Shown here one piece after another: positions 41,609 to 50,554 of a DNA stretch of 64,000 bases. Source of the stretch: JAVBOW01 sp031550125 (lineage in GTDB: Bacteria; Bacteroidota; Bacteroidia; Bacteroidales; Rikenellaceae); the NCBI GenBank assembly GCA_031550125.1, contig JAVBOW010000010.1, forward strand, positions 1 through 64,000, given 5' to 3'. Numbering within the stretch: the stretch's first letter is position 1; the number at the start of each line of letters is the position of its first letter. The notes under the pieces were generated by a model. The model did no database searches, was not told the DNA's origin, and saw only the letters and a program-made list of their open reading frames with translations. A program made the translations under genes and the position numbers.

Positions 41609-42457
41609 GTGCTTAGTCCTCTGCGCAGATTTTACCGGATCAATTTCGGAAGCCAGAAGGAGTGGCACCGGACCGTGCGGCGCATATTCGGCGTCGTGCC
41701 GGACAATATAGAACTGTATAAGCTGGCCTTGTTACACAGGTCGGCTTCGGTTTTTCTGGACGACGGCACGGCCATCAACAACGAGCGCCTCGAGTTTCTG
41801 GGCGACGCCATACTGGAGGCCATCGTTTCCGACTTCCTTTTCATAGAATTTCCATCCGAAGACGAGGGTTTCCTTACGCAGATGCGCTCCAAGATCGTTT
41901 CGCGCGCTTCGCTCAACGAACTTGCGGCCCGGATAGGCCTTACGGAACACGTGGTCTACAACACCAACGGCAACCACTCCCAGCGCCACCTTTACGGCGA
42001 CGCCCTCGAGGCGATGATAGGAGCTTTGTATCTGGACAAAGGGTATGATTTCACCAACAGGCTGTTCATCAACAATATATTCCGCCGCCATCTCGACTTG
42101 AACGAGATAACCGCCACCGAAATAGATTTCAAAAGCCGCCTGATAGAGTGGTGCCAGAAGTCGCGGCGGCAGATAACTTTCGACACCGCTTTCAGCCCTC
42201 GCTCCACGGGGACCAATCCCGATTTTATTTCGAGGGTGCTGATCGACGGCATCGAGATGTGTTACGGCCACGGCCATTCGAAAAAGGAGGCCGAGCAGAA
42301 CGCGTCGTTCATGCTTTCGGAGTTGGTCACGTCCGATACCCGCACCGACCACATCCTCGAATTGACCGACGAGGATATTCCCTCCCCCGAAATTCCTGCC
42401 GACGCCGCCCCTGATAAAAAGAAACGCGCCTCGAGAAGGAAAAAGGCGCTGGTCTGA
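41609..42457 (+). CDS. rnc: Ribonuclease III
   Basis: 282 residues from a GTG start. RNase III signature ERLEFLGDAILE near 52-63 and the second metal region YGDALEAMIGALYLDKGY near 130; a dsRNA-binding domain follows (about 170-240, GHGHSKKEAEQNASFML). A Lys/Arg-rich tail ends the protein. It processes rRNA and cleaves dsRNA. The palindromic repeats in this window, if transcribed, would be possible substrates (inference). Confidence 0.95.
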   Translation: MLSPLRRFYRINFGSQKEWHRTVRRIFGVVPDNIELYKLALLHRSASVFLDDGTAINNERLEFLGDAILEAIVSDFLFIEFPSEDEGFLTQMRSKIVSRASLNELAARIGLTEHVVYNTNGNHSQRHLYGDALEAMIGALYLDKGYDFTNRLFINNIFRRHLDLNEITATEIDFKSRLIEWCQKSRRQITFDTAFSPRSTGTNPDFISRVLIDGIEMCYGHGHSKKEAEQNASFMLSELVTSDTRTDHILELTDEDIPSPEIPADAAPDKKKRASRRKKALV

Positions 42458-42459
42458 AA

Positions 42460-42586
42460 GATCATACCGGTGCCGGAAACGTGGTGTAAGAGTTGCTCGT
42501 ATTGCCTCAACGACATCGCACACACCGCAAAAAAGGATCCGACAGTGTTTTCTTCCCGATGCGCGGCCAACACATATAATCAGAGC
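42460..42586 (+). repeat. Dispersed repeat, diverged short copy D
   Basis: Right end GATGCGCGGCCAACACATAT, then AATCAGAGC closely follows the family (GATATGCGCAGCCAACATAT, then AATTGAGAC). The left end GATCATACC...CGGAAACGTGGTGTAAGA is a weaker match. It lies between rnc and the permease gene, 26 bases before its ATG, again in leader position. Confidence 0.55.
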
Positions 42587-42612
42587 AACAGACAAAGAAT
42601 CAGCTATCCTGC

Positions 42613-43833
42613 ATGAAATTAGCCAATCTACTTAAAATCGCCGCCAAGGCGCTGCTGCGCAATAAGACACGCGCCCTGCTTACGATGCTCGGCATAGTCA
42701 TAGGCATCTCGTCGGTGATACTTATGGTGAGCCTGGGTAAAAGCTCGCAGAAAAGCATCAGCGACGAAATATCGTCCTCCGGCACCAACCTTATAATGGT
42801 CATGCGTGCGAGCCAACGCCAGGGAGGCGTCAATGTCGGGTCGTCCAACGTACAGAGTCTCAAGGCAAGCGATGCGGAGGCAATCGCATCTCAGGCGCGC
42901 AACGTCATAATGGCCTCACCCATGGTCAGCGCGCCGGGACAGTTGGTCAACGGAGCCAATAACTGGCCGGGAACGATCCAGGGCGGCAACTCCGACCTGC
43001 TGACCATCCGCAACCTGAAGTTGGCGTCGGGGACCAATTTCACTGAGCGCGACGTCAGGGCGTCGGCCAAAGTATGCATCATAGGTCAGACGGTGGCGGA
43101 AAACCTTTTTCCCGACAAAAGCAACCCGCTCGGCCAAACCATCCGGTTCAATAAAATACCTTTCACCGTGATAGGGGTTATCGCCCCGAAAGGACAAAAC
43201 CAGATGGGGCAGGATCAGGACGACGTTGTGATAGCCCCCTACACCACAATACAAAAAAGAATACTGGCAATAAACCACGTACATATGATAATGGCGTCGG
43301 CGGCGTCGGACAGGGTGGCCATTGAGGCGGCAGGCGAAGTGGAGAACGTGCTACGCAGGACACACAAACTGGCCCCTGACCAGGAGAACGATTTCCAGGT
43401 ACGCACACAGCAGGAGATGCTCGAAATAATAGGCAAAGTAACCGGATTCCTGACCGTACTGTTGGCCGCCATAGCTTCCATATCACTGATAGTAGGAGGT
43501 ATAGGTATTATGAACATAATGTATGTAACCGTAACCGAACGCACTAAGGAGATAGGCCTGAGGATGTCGATAGGCGCACGCAACCGCGATATACTCATGC
43601 AATTCCTGTGTGAAAGCACCATATTGAGCCTTATTGGGGGGGCGATAGGGATATTTCTCGGACTCGGTTTTTCCCTCATCGCATCGACTCTCCTCAAGTG
43701 GCCTTTCATCGTAAGCCTCCCGGCCATCGGGATATCGTTCCTGGTCTGCGCCGCGACGGGGATATTTTTCGGGTGGTATCCCGCCAAGAAAGCCTCCGCC
43801 CTGGATCCCATAAACGCCCTGCGGTACGAATAG
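42613..43833 (+). CDS. MacB/FtsX-type ABC transporter permease
   Basis: 406 residues: TM1 near 20-42, a periplasmic MacB_PCD domain (about 50-260), then three TM helices at about 280-305, 330-360 and 370-390. The FtsX motif ERTKEIGLRMSIGARNRDI and the ending ASALDPINALRYE are typical. Such permeases power tripartite efflux or lipoprotein export with an ATPase and a membrane-fusion protein; neither partner is adjacent. Confidence 0.88.
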   Translation: MKLANLLKIAAKALLRNKTRALLTMLGIVIGISSVILMVSLGKSSQKSISDEISSSGTNLIMVMRASQRQGGVNVGSSNVQSLKASDAEAIASQARNVIMASPMVSAPGQLVNGANNWPGTIQGGNSDLLTIRNLKLASGTNFTERDVRASAKVCIIGQTVAENLFPDKSNPLGQTIRFNKIPFTVIGVIAPKGQNQMGQDQDDVVIAPYTTIQKRILAINHVHMIMASAASDRVAIEAAGEVENVLRRTHKLAPDQENDFQVRTQQEMLEIIGKVTGFLTVLLAAIASISLIVGGIGIMNIMYVTVTERTKEIGLRMSIGARNRDILMQFLCESTILSLIGGAIGIFLGLGFSLIASTLLKWPFIVSLPAIGISFLVCAATGIFFGWYPAKKASALDPINALRYE

Positions 43834-43867
43834 CGCCGCAACCGTCGCCTGAAGCGATCAGGATTTA

Positions 43868-43934
43868 GGATCAGTCCGAAAAATGCTTCGCTCGCCCTAA
43901 GCCTGTAACCCGGACTGGCGCAGTCGGAAAATGC
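43868..43934 (+). repeat. Repeat-family end fragment with a direct duplication
   Basis: GGATCAGTCCGAAAAATGC (43868) matches the left end of the family. CAGTCCGAAAAATGC and CAGTCGGAAAATGC (43921) are direct repeats 48 bases apart. No right end is visible, so this is a partial copy. Confidence 0.55.
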
Positions 43935-43936
43935 AT

Positions 43937-43981
43937 ATCGAAAGGACGGACCGCCCGTTATGGGCGGTCCGTCCTTTCGAT
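43937..43981. terminator. Perfect 20-bp hairpin between convergent genes
   Basis: Bases 43937-43956 and 43962-43981 (ATCGAAAGGACGGACCGCCC and its complement) pair perfectly around GTTAT. There is no clean T run, but the position between the permease and the LruC gene suits a bidirectional terminator. Confidence 0.75.
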
Positions 43982-44011
43982 CTGTCGATAAGCTATGGCG
44001 GGAAGGCGCCG

Positions 44012-46018
44012 TTACCTCCACCAGTCGGCGTCCTGAGCGCCGTGGGTCGCGACCCAGTTGGCAAAACGCGGGTAGGCGTTATCTATGCGCTGGTATTCGT
44101 CGGGGAAACGGAACGATGCCGTGGGAATGTTGATGGCGAACGGGAAACGCTCGTCGGATACGTACCAGTAGTTGGCTTTGTCCGATTTGTCGTCCCACAT
44201 GCCGAACCACTCTCCGGCCGGATCGGTACATTTGTCGGTGGGACGGTAGTTTGTCAGGTGAATCTCGCGTATACGCTGGTCGTCGGACGAACCTTCGGGT
44301 TTCACCACTATGAACGGATTGTAGGGAGGGAAGCCGAGGTCGCCTACCTTGACGTTATTGAACTCCGTAACCACGGTGTAGGTGTGGAGGGGTTGTTGCT
44401 GCGATTTGTCTATATCGGCGGCAGTACCAGTGAGCAGGGGGGCGACGTCGTTGAAGAGCATCACGACTGCTTTCGACTGGCCTGCCTCGAGGGCCATGCC
44501 GGGAAGCGTCGGAAAGTTGGCCACGGGAGCGCCGGCGGTGGTATTGAGCTGGCAATTCTTTACGCGGGCCGCGTCCACTCCGTACTGGAATCCGAAACCA
44601 TTGAGACGCTGGCCGCCCTTGCAGACGGGAGTGAAGACGTCTACACTCTTGTATATTTCGTTATTGGCGTTATAGTAGACGGTGGAGTGGTAGCGTATGC
44701 CCACGTCGTTCATGTCGTAGTCGCCTTTGTTGGGCCAGAGGTCCTCGAAAGCCAACGTGCCTTCGTATTCTATTTCGTAGCCCTGCGGTTCGGGATCGGT
44801 TGGGTCGAGGTCGTTGTCGTTGTGATCGTCCGGCACGTCTATCGTGTAGGGGTTGATCATGCAGGCGAAGATGGCGTCGTTGAAGTCGTGATCCTGATAC
44901 CAGTGGTTAGAGCCACGTGTGATATCTTCGAAACCTATCACCACAAGCTCGCGGGGCTTGTTATAGAGGGCTACCGTTTGTTGACGGCGGTTGCCGAGCG
45001 GAGCGGAGGTCAGGCAGTTGAATTGCTGGTCGGAGTAGATGGGGGCCGCTGACGCGCCGAGGTTGTTGAGGGTCACGTCGCCTGAGCCGGAGCTATAGCC
45101 TGCGGGCAGCATGAAGAAACCTACCGTCACGCCTGCGGGGAAAGAGTCGACATACTCCGCGCCGTTCCAGTATTTGAGCCTTACGTTATCGCCTGCGACA
45201 AGGGGGGTCCTGATGGCGCTGCCTGAGATGACGGGGAAGATGACGGTCCTGTGTTCGATAGCCTCGGGGCTTGCGGGCCTCTGGCCGGTAGGATAGGTGT
45301 AGTAACCTATTGTATTACTTAACAAGGCGTTGGAGTACAGGAACATGAAATCTATCTGGCATGCCTCCGTAACGTCTATGTTCTGGTAGGTGTAGCTGTT
45401 AAGATCAGTCCCGTCGTAAACGAACTCGGGATGGGAGACGGAAAGGTTCCGGCCCTCCACGAGTATGTTGTTGATCTCGGTCATAAGCCCGGCGGGAACC
45501 GTCGCGTCGGCGTTCATGTAGTCGGGCATACCGGATTGATCCCATCCGCCGAGGGTGTGGAATCCTGCCGGGACGCTATACGCGCTTCCCGCGCGGCTGG
45601 CGGCGTTGTTGCGGGCCACGGGCGCGGCGGCGTTGTAGATTATCGAGCCATTCTCCAGTGCAACCCTGGCTACGCCGCCGTCTACATAGGCGTCGGCAAC
45701 AATGTAAACCGACTCAAGGAAAGAAGGAAGGCTGACGGGGCCGGAGAACCTTCCGTTCCTGTCGGTGCGGGCCTTGAAAAGAGGTTTGACGGCCGTGCGT
45801 CCGCCGGCTTCGTTGAAAGGATTCTCGGCGTAAACCTCGAACATGATGCCCGAGCGATAGCCCGAAACGCCATAGCGCACATCCATGTGGCTTACGCGGG
45901 CGGTGGCGAAATCAAAGTAGCTGTGATTGTTTTTTTCGGAGGAAGATCCTTCCCCTTCTTTCATACAGCCTGCAAACGACAGGCTGATCGCCAGAATGGC
46001 GGCCATAGCATTTTTCAT
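44012..46018 (-). CDS. LruC-domain lipoprotein
   Basis: 668 residues. Lipobox Cys18 (LSFAGC). The central part has the LruC pair: a DUF4114-like block (ELVVIGFEDITRG...DHDFNDAIFA, about 355-395) and a DUF4842-like block (YEGTLAFEDLWPNKGDYDMN, about 430-450), both rich in Asp and probably calcium-binding. LruC proteins are surface lipoproteins of unknown function, widespread in Bacteroidetes and Leptospira. No partner gene is adjacent. Confidence 0.85.
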   Translation of the reverse strand: MKNAMAAILAISLSFAGCMKEGEGSSSEKNNHSYFDFATARVSHMDVRYGVSGYRSGIMFEVYAENPFNEAGGRTAVKPLFKARTDRNGRFSGPVSLPSFLESVYIVADAYVDGGVARVALENGSIIYNAAAPVARNNAASRAGSAYSVPAGFHTLGGWDQSGMPDYMNADATVPAGLMTEINNILVEGRNLSVSHPEFVYDGTDLNSYTYQNIDVTEACQIDFMFLYSNALLSNTIGYYTYPTGQRPASPEAIEHRTVIFPVISGSAIRTPLVAGDNVRLKYWNGAEYVDSFPAGVTVGFFMLPAGYSSGSGDVTLNNLGASAAPIYSDQQFNCLTSAPLGNRRQQTVALYNKPRELVVIGFEDITRGSNHWYQDHDFNDAIFACMINPYTIDVPDDHNDNDLDPTDPEPQGYEIEYEGTLAFEDLWPNKGDYDMNDVGIRYHSTVYYNANNEIYKSVDVFTPVCKGGQRLNGFGFQYGVDAARVKNCQLNTTAGAPVANFPTLPGMALEAGQSKAVVMLFNDVAPLLTGTAADIDKSQQQPLHTYTVVTEFNNVKVGDLGFPPYNPFIVVKPEGSSDDQRIREIHLTNYRPTDKCTDPAGEWFGMWDDKSDKANYWYVSDERFPFAINIPTASFRFPDEYQRIDNAYPRFANWVATHGAQDADWWR

Positions 46019-46061
46019 AGCTTATTAAATAGTTAATTGTATAAATAATAATATAGTGCCG

Positions 46062-46069
46062 CAAATATA
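46062..46069 (-). promoter_or_regulatory. -7 box (TATATTTG, minus strand) for the LruC gene
   Basis: TAnnTTTG on the minus strand, 43 bases before the start, inside a very AT-rich tract (46019-46135). Confidence 0.7.
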
Positions 46070-46183
46070 ACTATTTTTTATCAAAAACGCTAATTATTGT
46101 TATATATTTTAAAGTAGCGAATATTTTTTATCCATAACGGACGAATTCTCCCGTTTCCGCAAATGCCGGCGACAGTGTATTTT

Positions 46184-46198
46184 GGATCGGTCTGAAAA
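46184..46198 (+). repeat. Solo left end of the dispersed repeat
   Basis: GGATCGGTCTGAAAA, 5 bases upstream of the -7 box of the next operon. Here the fragment would sit near the promoter's spacer, not in the leader. Confidence 0.45.
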
Positions 46199-46203
46199 AT
46201 CAT

Positions 46204-46211
46204 TATCTTTG
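46204..46211 (+). promoter_or_regulatory. -7 box (TATCTTTG) for the six-gene operon
   Basis: TAnnTTTG match 26 bases before the ATG at 46238. It is the only promoter I see for 46238-52682. Confidence 0.7.
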
Positions 46212-46237
46212 AGGCCCAATTATTCCCGGTCTGTTCG

Positions 46238-47833
46238 ATGGCTGTAAAAAAAGATTATACAGGCTATTCATTCTTATTCTCCATGTCGGTGATTTTTCTG
46301 CTTATCCTGGTAGGCCAGATACCTTCGTTCCATATAGGATCATTCAACATAAAGCAAATCAACATACTGTCCGACATTTACCAGTCGGATGAAGCCGGCG
46401 ACGAATCTTCGGGCGAATATGCCGACACCTCCTTCCAGGCCGAGAGCATGTTTGCCTCGGAGCGCATAGCCGAAGCGTTGGCCACGCCCACGGGGACGAG
46501 CCAGAGCTGGGACATCAGTCCCGACGGCATTGTGGCCACGCCCAAGGAGGCGCGGGCGGCCTATCCCGCCATACCTTCGGACGCGGCCGCTCCGGGAAGC
46601 CAGGCGACGCCGCCGGCGCAACAATCCGATATGGATAATTACGGGATCCCGGCAACGCTTATAGAGGAGTTTTCGCCGGACGGCAAGGGAGTGAACCTGT
46701 TATATAAAGTACTCTCCTCGCGCAATTCACACCGGCCCGTGCGCATAGGCGTACTCGGCGATTCGTTTATAGAATCCGACATTATCACGGCCGACCTCAG
46801 GGAGCAGCTCCAGCAACTTTTCGGCGGCAACGGGGTGGGGTTCGTCCCTTTCGCCTCGCCGTTGGCGCAGTATCGCGGCACGGTGAAACACACATTCTCG
46901 GGTTGGGAGACATATAACGTATTGAAAAAGAAGAGCGCCCCGGCCGCCGTGCAGGATCGCTTCTTCGTATCGGGACTGGTCTGCATACCCTCCGAAGGGG
47001 CGTGGACAAAGATAGAAGGCACGAGTTTCAGGCGTAACATAAGCCGTTGCCAGGTGGCGCGGCTGCTATTCACCAACACGGGCAACAGCGTGTTGGACGT
47101 CACGGTGAACGATTCTATAACCAACAGGTTCACGCCCGAGTCGAGTCCCCTGGTGCAGCAGATCAGCCTTAACGGCGACATCAGATCCATCAAAGTGAAG
47201 ATAACTTCTGCGGAGGGATTCACCGGATACGGGATCGTACTGGAGAACGCACACGGTGTAAGCGTAGATAACTTCTCCATCCGCAGCAACAGCGGCATGG
47301 CCCTATTCGGCACCAACAGCTCCATCAATTCACAGATAGGCAGGCTTTTGGGCTACGACCTGATAATACTGCAGTACGGCCTTAACGCCATGTCGCCCGA
47401 CGTACTGAACTACAACAACTACAGCGCCCAGCTGACCAAAATAATATCCTACATCCGCGACTGTTTCCCCTCGAGCGCCATAATGGTAATGAGCGTAGGC
47501 GACCGCAGCACCCAAAAAGCGGGCGAATACGTAACTATGCCGGCCGTACGCACCATGATAGCCGCGCAACGCTCCGCGGCGGAAAAGGGCGGGGCGGCGT
47601 TTTGGAATACCTTCCTGGCCATGGGAGGCGAGCGCTCGATGGTGCGTTACGTAGACAACAAATGGGCCGCCAAAGACTACACCCACATAGCCTATAACGG
47701 CGGCAAACAGATAGCCACCCAAATGGTGCGCTCGCTGCTGTACGGCTATCAGGGCTACTGCAGCGGCATGGGATACAACATGGCGCGCAACAACCCCGTC
47801 CCCGGGAAAACGCCATATAACGGACTGCAATGA
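46238..47833 (+). CDS. SGNH/GDSL-family esterase, membrane-anchored
   Basis: 531 residues: an N-terminal membrane anchor (SFLFSMSVIFLLILVGQIP), a low-complexity linker (about 50-135) and an SGNH hydrolase domain with the nucleophile Ser in IGVLGDSFIESD (about 175), and the catalytic Asp/His in KDYTHIAYNGG (about 485). Such proteins work with an MBOAT partner, which follows with an ATGA overlap, to O-acetylate or deacetylate a periplasmic polymer. Confidence 0.85.
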   Translation: MAVKKDYTGYSFLFSMSVIFLLILVGQIPSFHIGSFNIKQINILSDIYQSDEAGDESSGEYADTSFQAESMFASERIAEALATPTGTSQSWDISPDGIVATPKEARAAYPAIPSDAAAPGSQATPPAQQSDMDNYGIPATLIEEFSPDGKGVNLLYKVLSSRNSHRPVRIGVLGDSFIESDIITADLREQLQQLFGGNGVGFVPFASPLAQYRGTVKHTFSGWETYNVLKKKSAPAAVQDRFFVSGLVCIPSEGAWTKIEGTSFRRNISRCQVARLLFTNTGNSVLDVTVNDSITNRFTPESSPLVQQISLNGDIRSIKVKITSAEGFTGYGIVLENAHGVSVDNFSIRSNSGMALFGTNSSINSQIGRLLGYDLIILQYGLNAMSPDVLNYNNYSAQLTKIISYIRDCFPSSAIMVMSVGDRSTQKAGEYVTMPAVRTMIAAQRSAAEKGGAAFWNTFLAMGGERSMVRYVDNKWAAKDYTHIAYNGGKQIATQMVRSLLYGYQGYCSGMGYNMARNNPVPGKTPYNGLQ

Positions 47834-49332
47834 CGGAGCGCTTCGTGGACATAGAACAATCCGTGTGGTCGCTTCTGAGTTACGACCCCAAGGCGCCGCT
47901 CATATTCAACAGCGGCGTATTCCTGTTCCTGTTCGCGTCATTCACTTTTTTCTACGCCGCCATGCGCAGGGAGGTCCTGTTGCGCATATTCTACGTCATA
48001 TGCTTTTCGCTTTACTTCTACTATAAAAGCAGCGGCGTATATTTTCTCCTGCTGATATTCACTTCGCTGTCCGATTTCAATATAGGCCGAATCATGGCCA
48101 GGCAGACGAGCGCCTCGGCGCGCAAATGGCTGGTTACGGCAAGCCTTGCCATAAACCTGGGGATGCTGGGATATTTCAAATACACCAACCTCTTCATCTC
48201 CATCGCCAACGACCTTAGCGGCGGCAACATCTTCGATTTCAAAAACATATTCCTGCCGGTAGGCATCTCTTTCTTCGTATTCCAGTCGCTCAGCTACACC
48301 ATCGACATCTACCGCAGACAGATCAAACCGCTGGATAACTGGCTCGACTATATCTTCTTCCTGTCGTTCTTCCCGCAGCTGGTGGCCGGCCCCATAGTCA
48401 GGGCCAGGGATTTCATCCCGCAGATACGACAAAGCCCTGTAATAGTCACCAGGAGGATGTTTGGAATGGGCATATTCCTGATCGTCACGGGACTATTCAA
48501 GAAAGCCGTAATATCGGATTATATAAGCCTCAACTTCGTCGACCGCGTATTCGACCAGCCTACCCTTTACAGCGGGGTGGAAAACCTGTTGGGCGTTTAC
48601 GGCTACGCCCTGCAGATATTCTGCGACTTCTCGGGCTACTCCGACATGGCCATAGGCCTGGCCCTGCTGTTGGGATTCCATTTCAACCGCAACTTCTACT
48701 CGCCCTATAAATCGGCCACGATAACCGAATTCTGGCGGCGCTGGCATATATCGCTCTCGTCGTGGTTGAAGGATTACCTTTATATTTCGCTGGGCGGCAA
48801 CCGCAAAGGCAAACTCCGCACCTACGTCAACCTGTTCATAACCATGCTGCTGGGAGGGCTTTGGCACGGGGCGGCATTGCGTTTCGTATTCTGGGGGGCG
48901 CTGCACGGGGCGTCGCTTGCCATACATAAGATGCTTATGAGATTCTTCCCGCGCATGCAGGCCATAGGTGAAAATATGCGTTGGCCGGCGAGGCTGTTCG
49001 GGGTTTTCGTCACGTTCCACATAGTGTGCCTTGGGTGGATATTTTTCCGGGCCGACGATATGCAGACGGGAATAGAGATATTACGCCGGATTTTTTATAA
49101 CTTCAGCCCGGAATTGTTACCCGGAGTGATTACGGGCTATTGGAGCGTCATGGCCATGATAGCGGTGGGGTATGCGTTGCATATGCTGCCCACGCGTTGG
49201 GCGCGCCGCACCGAGCTGGTTTTCATCGGCATGCCTTTCGCGGCCAAAGTGGCCGTAATGGTGGCGCTGATATGGTTTATCATGCAGATCAAGTCGTCCG
49301 ACATACAACCGTTCATATATTTCCAATTCTGA
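47830..49332 (+). CDS. MBOAT O-acyltransferase (AlgI/PatA-like)
   Basis: 500 residues, about 11 membrane segments. Family landmarks: FKYTNLFISI, the FFPQLVAGPIVRARDFIPQI segment, FCDFSGYSDMAIGLALLLGF, FWRRWHISLSSWLKDYLYISLGGNRKG, and the catalytic His in GGLWHGAALRF. It moves acyl (usually acetyl) groups across the inner membrane for the SGNH partner. The polymer target is not indicated. It overlaps the PAP2 gene by one base (TGATG). Confidence 0.93.
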   Translation: MTERFVDIEQSVWSLLSYDPKAPLIFNSGVFLFLFASFTFFYAAMRREVLLRIFYVICFSLYFYYKSSGVYFLLLIFTSLSDFNIGRIMARQTSASARKWLVTASLAINLGMLGYFKYTNLFISIANDLSGGNIFDFKNIFLPVGISFFVFQSLSYTIDIYRRQIKPLDNWLDYIFFLSFFPQLVAGPIVRARDFIPQIRQSPVIVTRRMFGMGIFLIVTGLFKKAVISDYISLNFVDRVFDQPTLYSGVENLLGVYGYALQIFCDFSGYSDMAIGLALLLGFHFNRNFYSPYKSATITEFWRRWHISLSSWLKDYLYISLGGNRKGKLRTYVNLFITMLLGGLWHGAALRFVFWGALHGASLAIHKMLMRFFPRMQAIGENMRWPARLFGVFVTFHIVCLGWIFFRADDMQTGIEILRRIFYNFSPELLPGVITGYWSVMAMIAVGYALHMLPTRWARRTELVFIGMPFAAKVAVMVALIWFIMQIKSSDIQPFIYFQF

Positions 49333-49892
49333 TGGAAACCCTCCACCGCATCGACGAACAGCTGTTCCTGGCCCTTAATTTCGACGGGGGGCCTTTCTGG
49401 GACGGCTTTTTCGCCTTCGTCTCAGGAAAGGTGGAGTGGACGCCGCTCTACCTGCTTATCCTGTGGCTGCTTTACCGCCGACAGGGATGGAAGGGGATGT
49501 TGCTGATCCTGGGATTCGCCGTGCTGGCGGTGGCCGCGGCCGACCAGGCGGCCAATTTCTTCAAACACAATATGCCGCGTCTCAGGCCGGGCCATACGCC
49601 GTCGCTCGAAGGCATGGTGCATCTTGTGGATGGACGCCGAGGCGGCAATTACGGGACGGTGTCGGCGCATGCGGCCACTGTCTTTTCCGTCATCACCGCC
49701 ACCATTCCGCTCGTGCGTTCGCATATCTACACGGCGCTTATAATTACATGGGGATTGCTGGTGTGCTACAGCCGTATATATCTTGGAATGCACTTCCCGC
49801 TCGACATACTTTTCGGCATAATGCTGGGAGTCTCCGCCGGAGCGCTGTGCCTTTGGGGTTATCGCAAAACGTCAAACGCACTTAAATTATGA
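49332..49892 (+). CDS. PAP2-family membrane phosphatase
   Basis: 186 residues, about five TM helices. The PAP2 motifs are present: KHNMPRLRPG (C1), TVSAHAATVFS (C2, SxxH variant) and YSRIYLGMHFPLDILFG (C3). Likely removes phosphate from a lipid such as undecaprenyl-PP or a phosphatidate in the inner membrane. ATGA overlap with the next gene. Confidence 0.9.
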   Translation: METLHRIDEQLFLALNFDGGPFWDGFFAFVSGKVEWTPLYLLILWLLYRRQGWKGMLLILGFAVLAVAAADQAANFFKHNMPRLRPGHTPSLEGMVHLVDGRRGGNYGTVSAHAATVFSVITATIPLVRSHIYTALIITWGLLVCYSRIYLGMHFPLDILFGIMLGVSAGALCLWGYRKTSNALKL

Positions 49893-50554
49893 CCGCCTAC
49901 GAAAAAGCCATAAAATTGGGCCGCAGGCTGCTCTCGTTGCGCAGGATGATACCGCTGGCGGTGATAGGCGTATCTGTGGCTGCGGTTTTGCTATACAGGC
50001 CTTTCCTGTTGATCCACAATAGTTTTGTGCTTACGGCGATTTGCTCGGCGCTCGCGGCGGCGGCTTTGGCGCTCAGGGCGGCGGCCGGCGACGGCTGGGA
50101 CGGAAAGGCGACGGGCGTCTATTCCGTAATGCGTTTCCCGGGGATTTCGGCGGGGCTGATGATGATCTTCTCCGTCACGTTATACACGGGGGCGTTATGG
50201 TTCGCCCTGGTTGCAGCCATGACGGCCTTTCCGCTGGCGCATTGCATGGTCTTTGCGCGCGAACACTCGCTGGAGGCGCGCCACGGCGAAGCGTTCAGGC
50301 ATTGGTGCCGCACCACCGGAGCGCTGACGCCGCATTTGATAAACTGGAAGCCGGGCGAAGGCAAACCAGGTGTGATTATGATGATAATAAAGCAGATGCC
50401 GGCGGCCACTATGATGGCGGCCGGTTTTTGCGCCATAAATTTCTTCAATAATCTGGCTGTGGATTTTTCGCCGTCGGTGGACGCGGGTTGGTTGGCCGTC
50501 CTTGCCGCCACGGCCGTGCTTACCGTTTGTTCCCGCCTGTTGAAATGGATATGA
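49889..50554 (+). CDS. ICMT/PEMT-like membrane methyltransferase, putative
   Basis: 221 residues, about six TM helices. VYSVMRFPGISAGLMM and FAREHSLEARHGEAFRHWCR match the RHP-x-Y and EExxL...GxxFxxY pattern of isoprenylcysteine carboxyl methyltransferase-like/phospholipid methyltransferase membrane proteins. The C-terminus adds two extra helices. The substrate is unknown; a membrane lipid is the natural guess. ATGA overlaps on both sides. Confidence 0.65.
   Translation: MTAYEKAIKLGRRLLSLRRMIPLAVIGVSVAAVLLYRPFLLIHNSFVLTAICSALAAAALALRAAAGDGWDGKATGVYSVMRFPGISAGLMMIFSVTLYTGALWFALVAAMTAFPLAHCMVFAREHSLEARHGEAFRHWCRTTGALTPHLINWKPGEGKPGVIMMIIKQMPAATMMAAGFCAINFFNNLAVDFSPSVDAGWLAVLAATAVLTVCSRLLKWI

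Noticed and set aside
40247..41668. 473-residue open frame antisense to fabF
   Set aside because: Shadow of fabF, with His/Val/Gly-rich nonsense composition and no motif.
42148..42414. Extra ORF overlapping rnc
   Set aside because: Out-of-frame shadow of the dsRNA-binding region of rnc.
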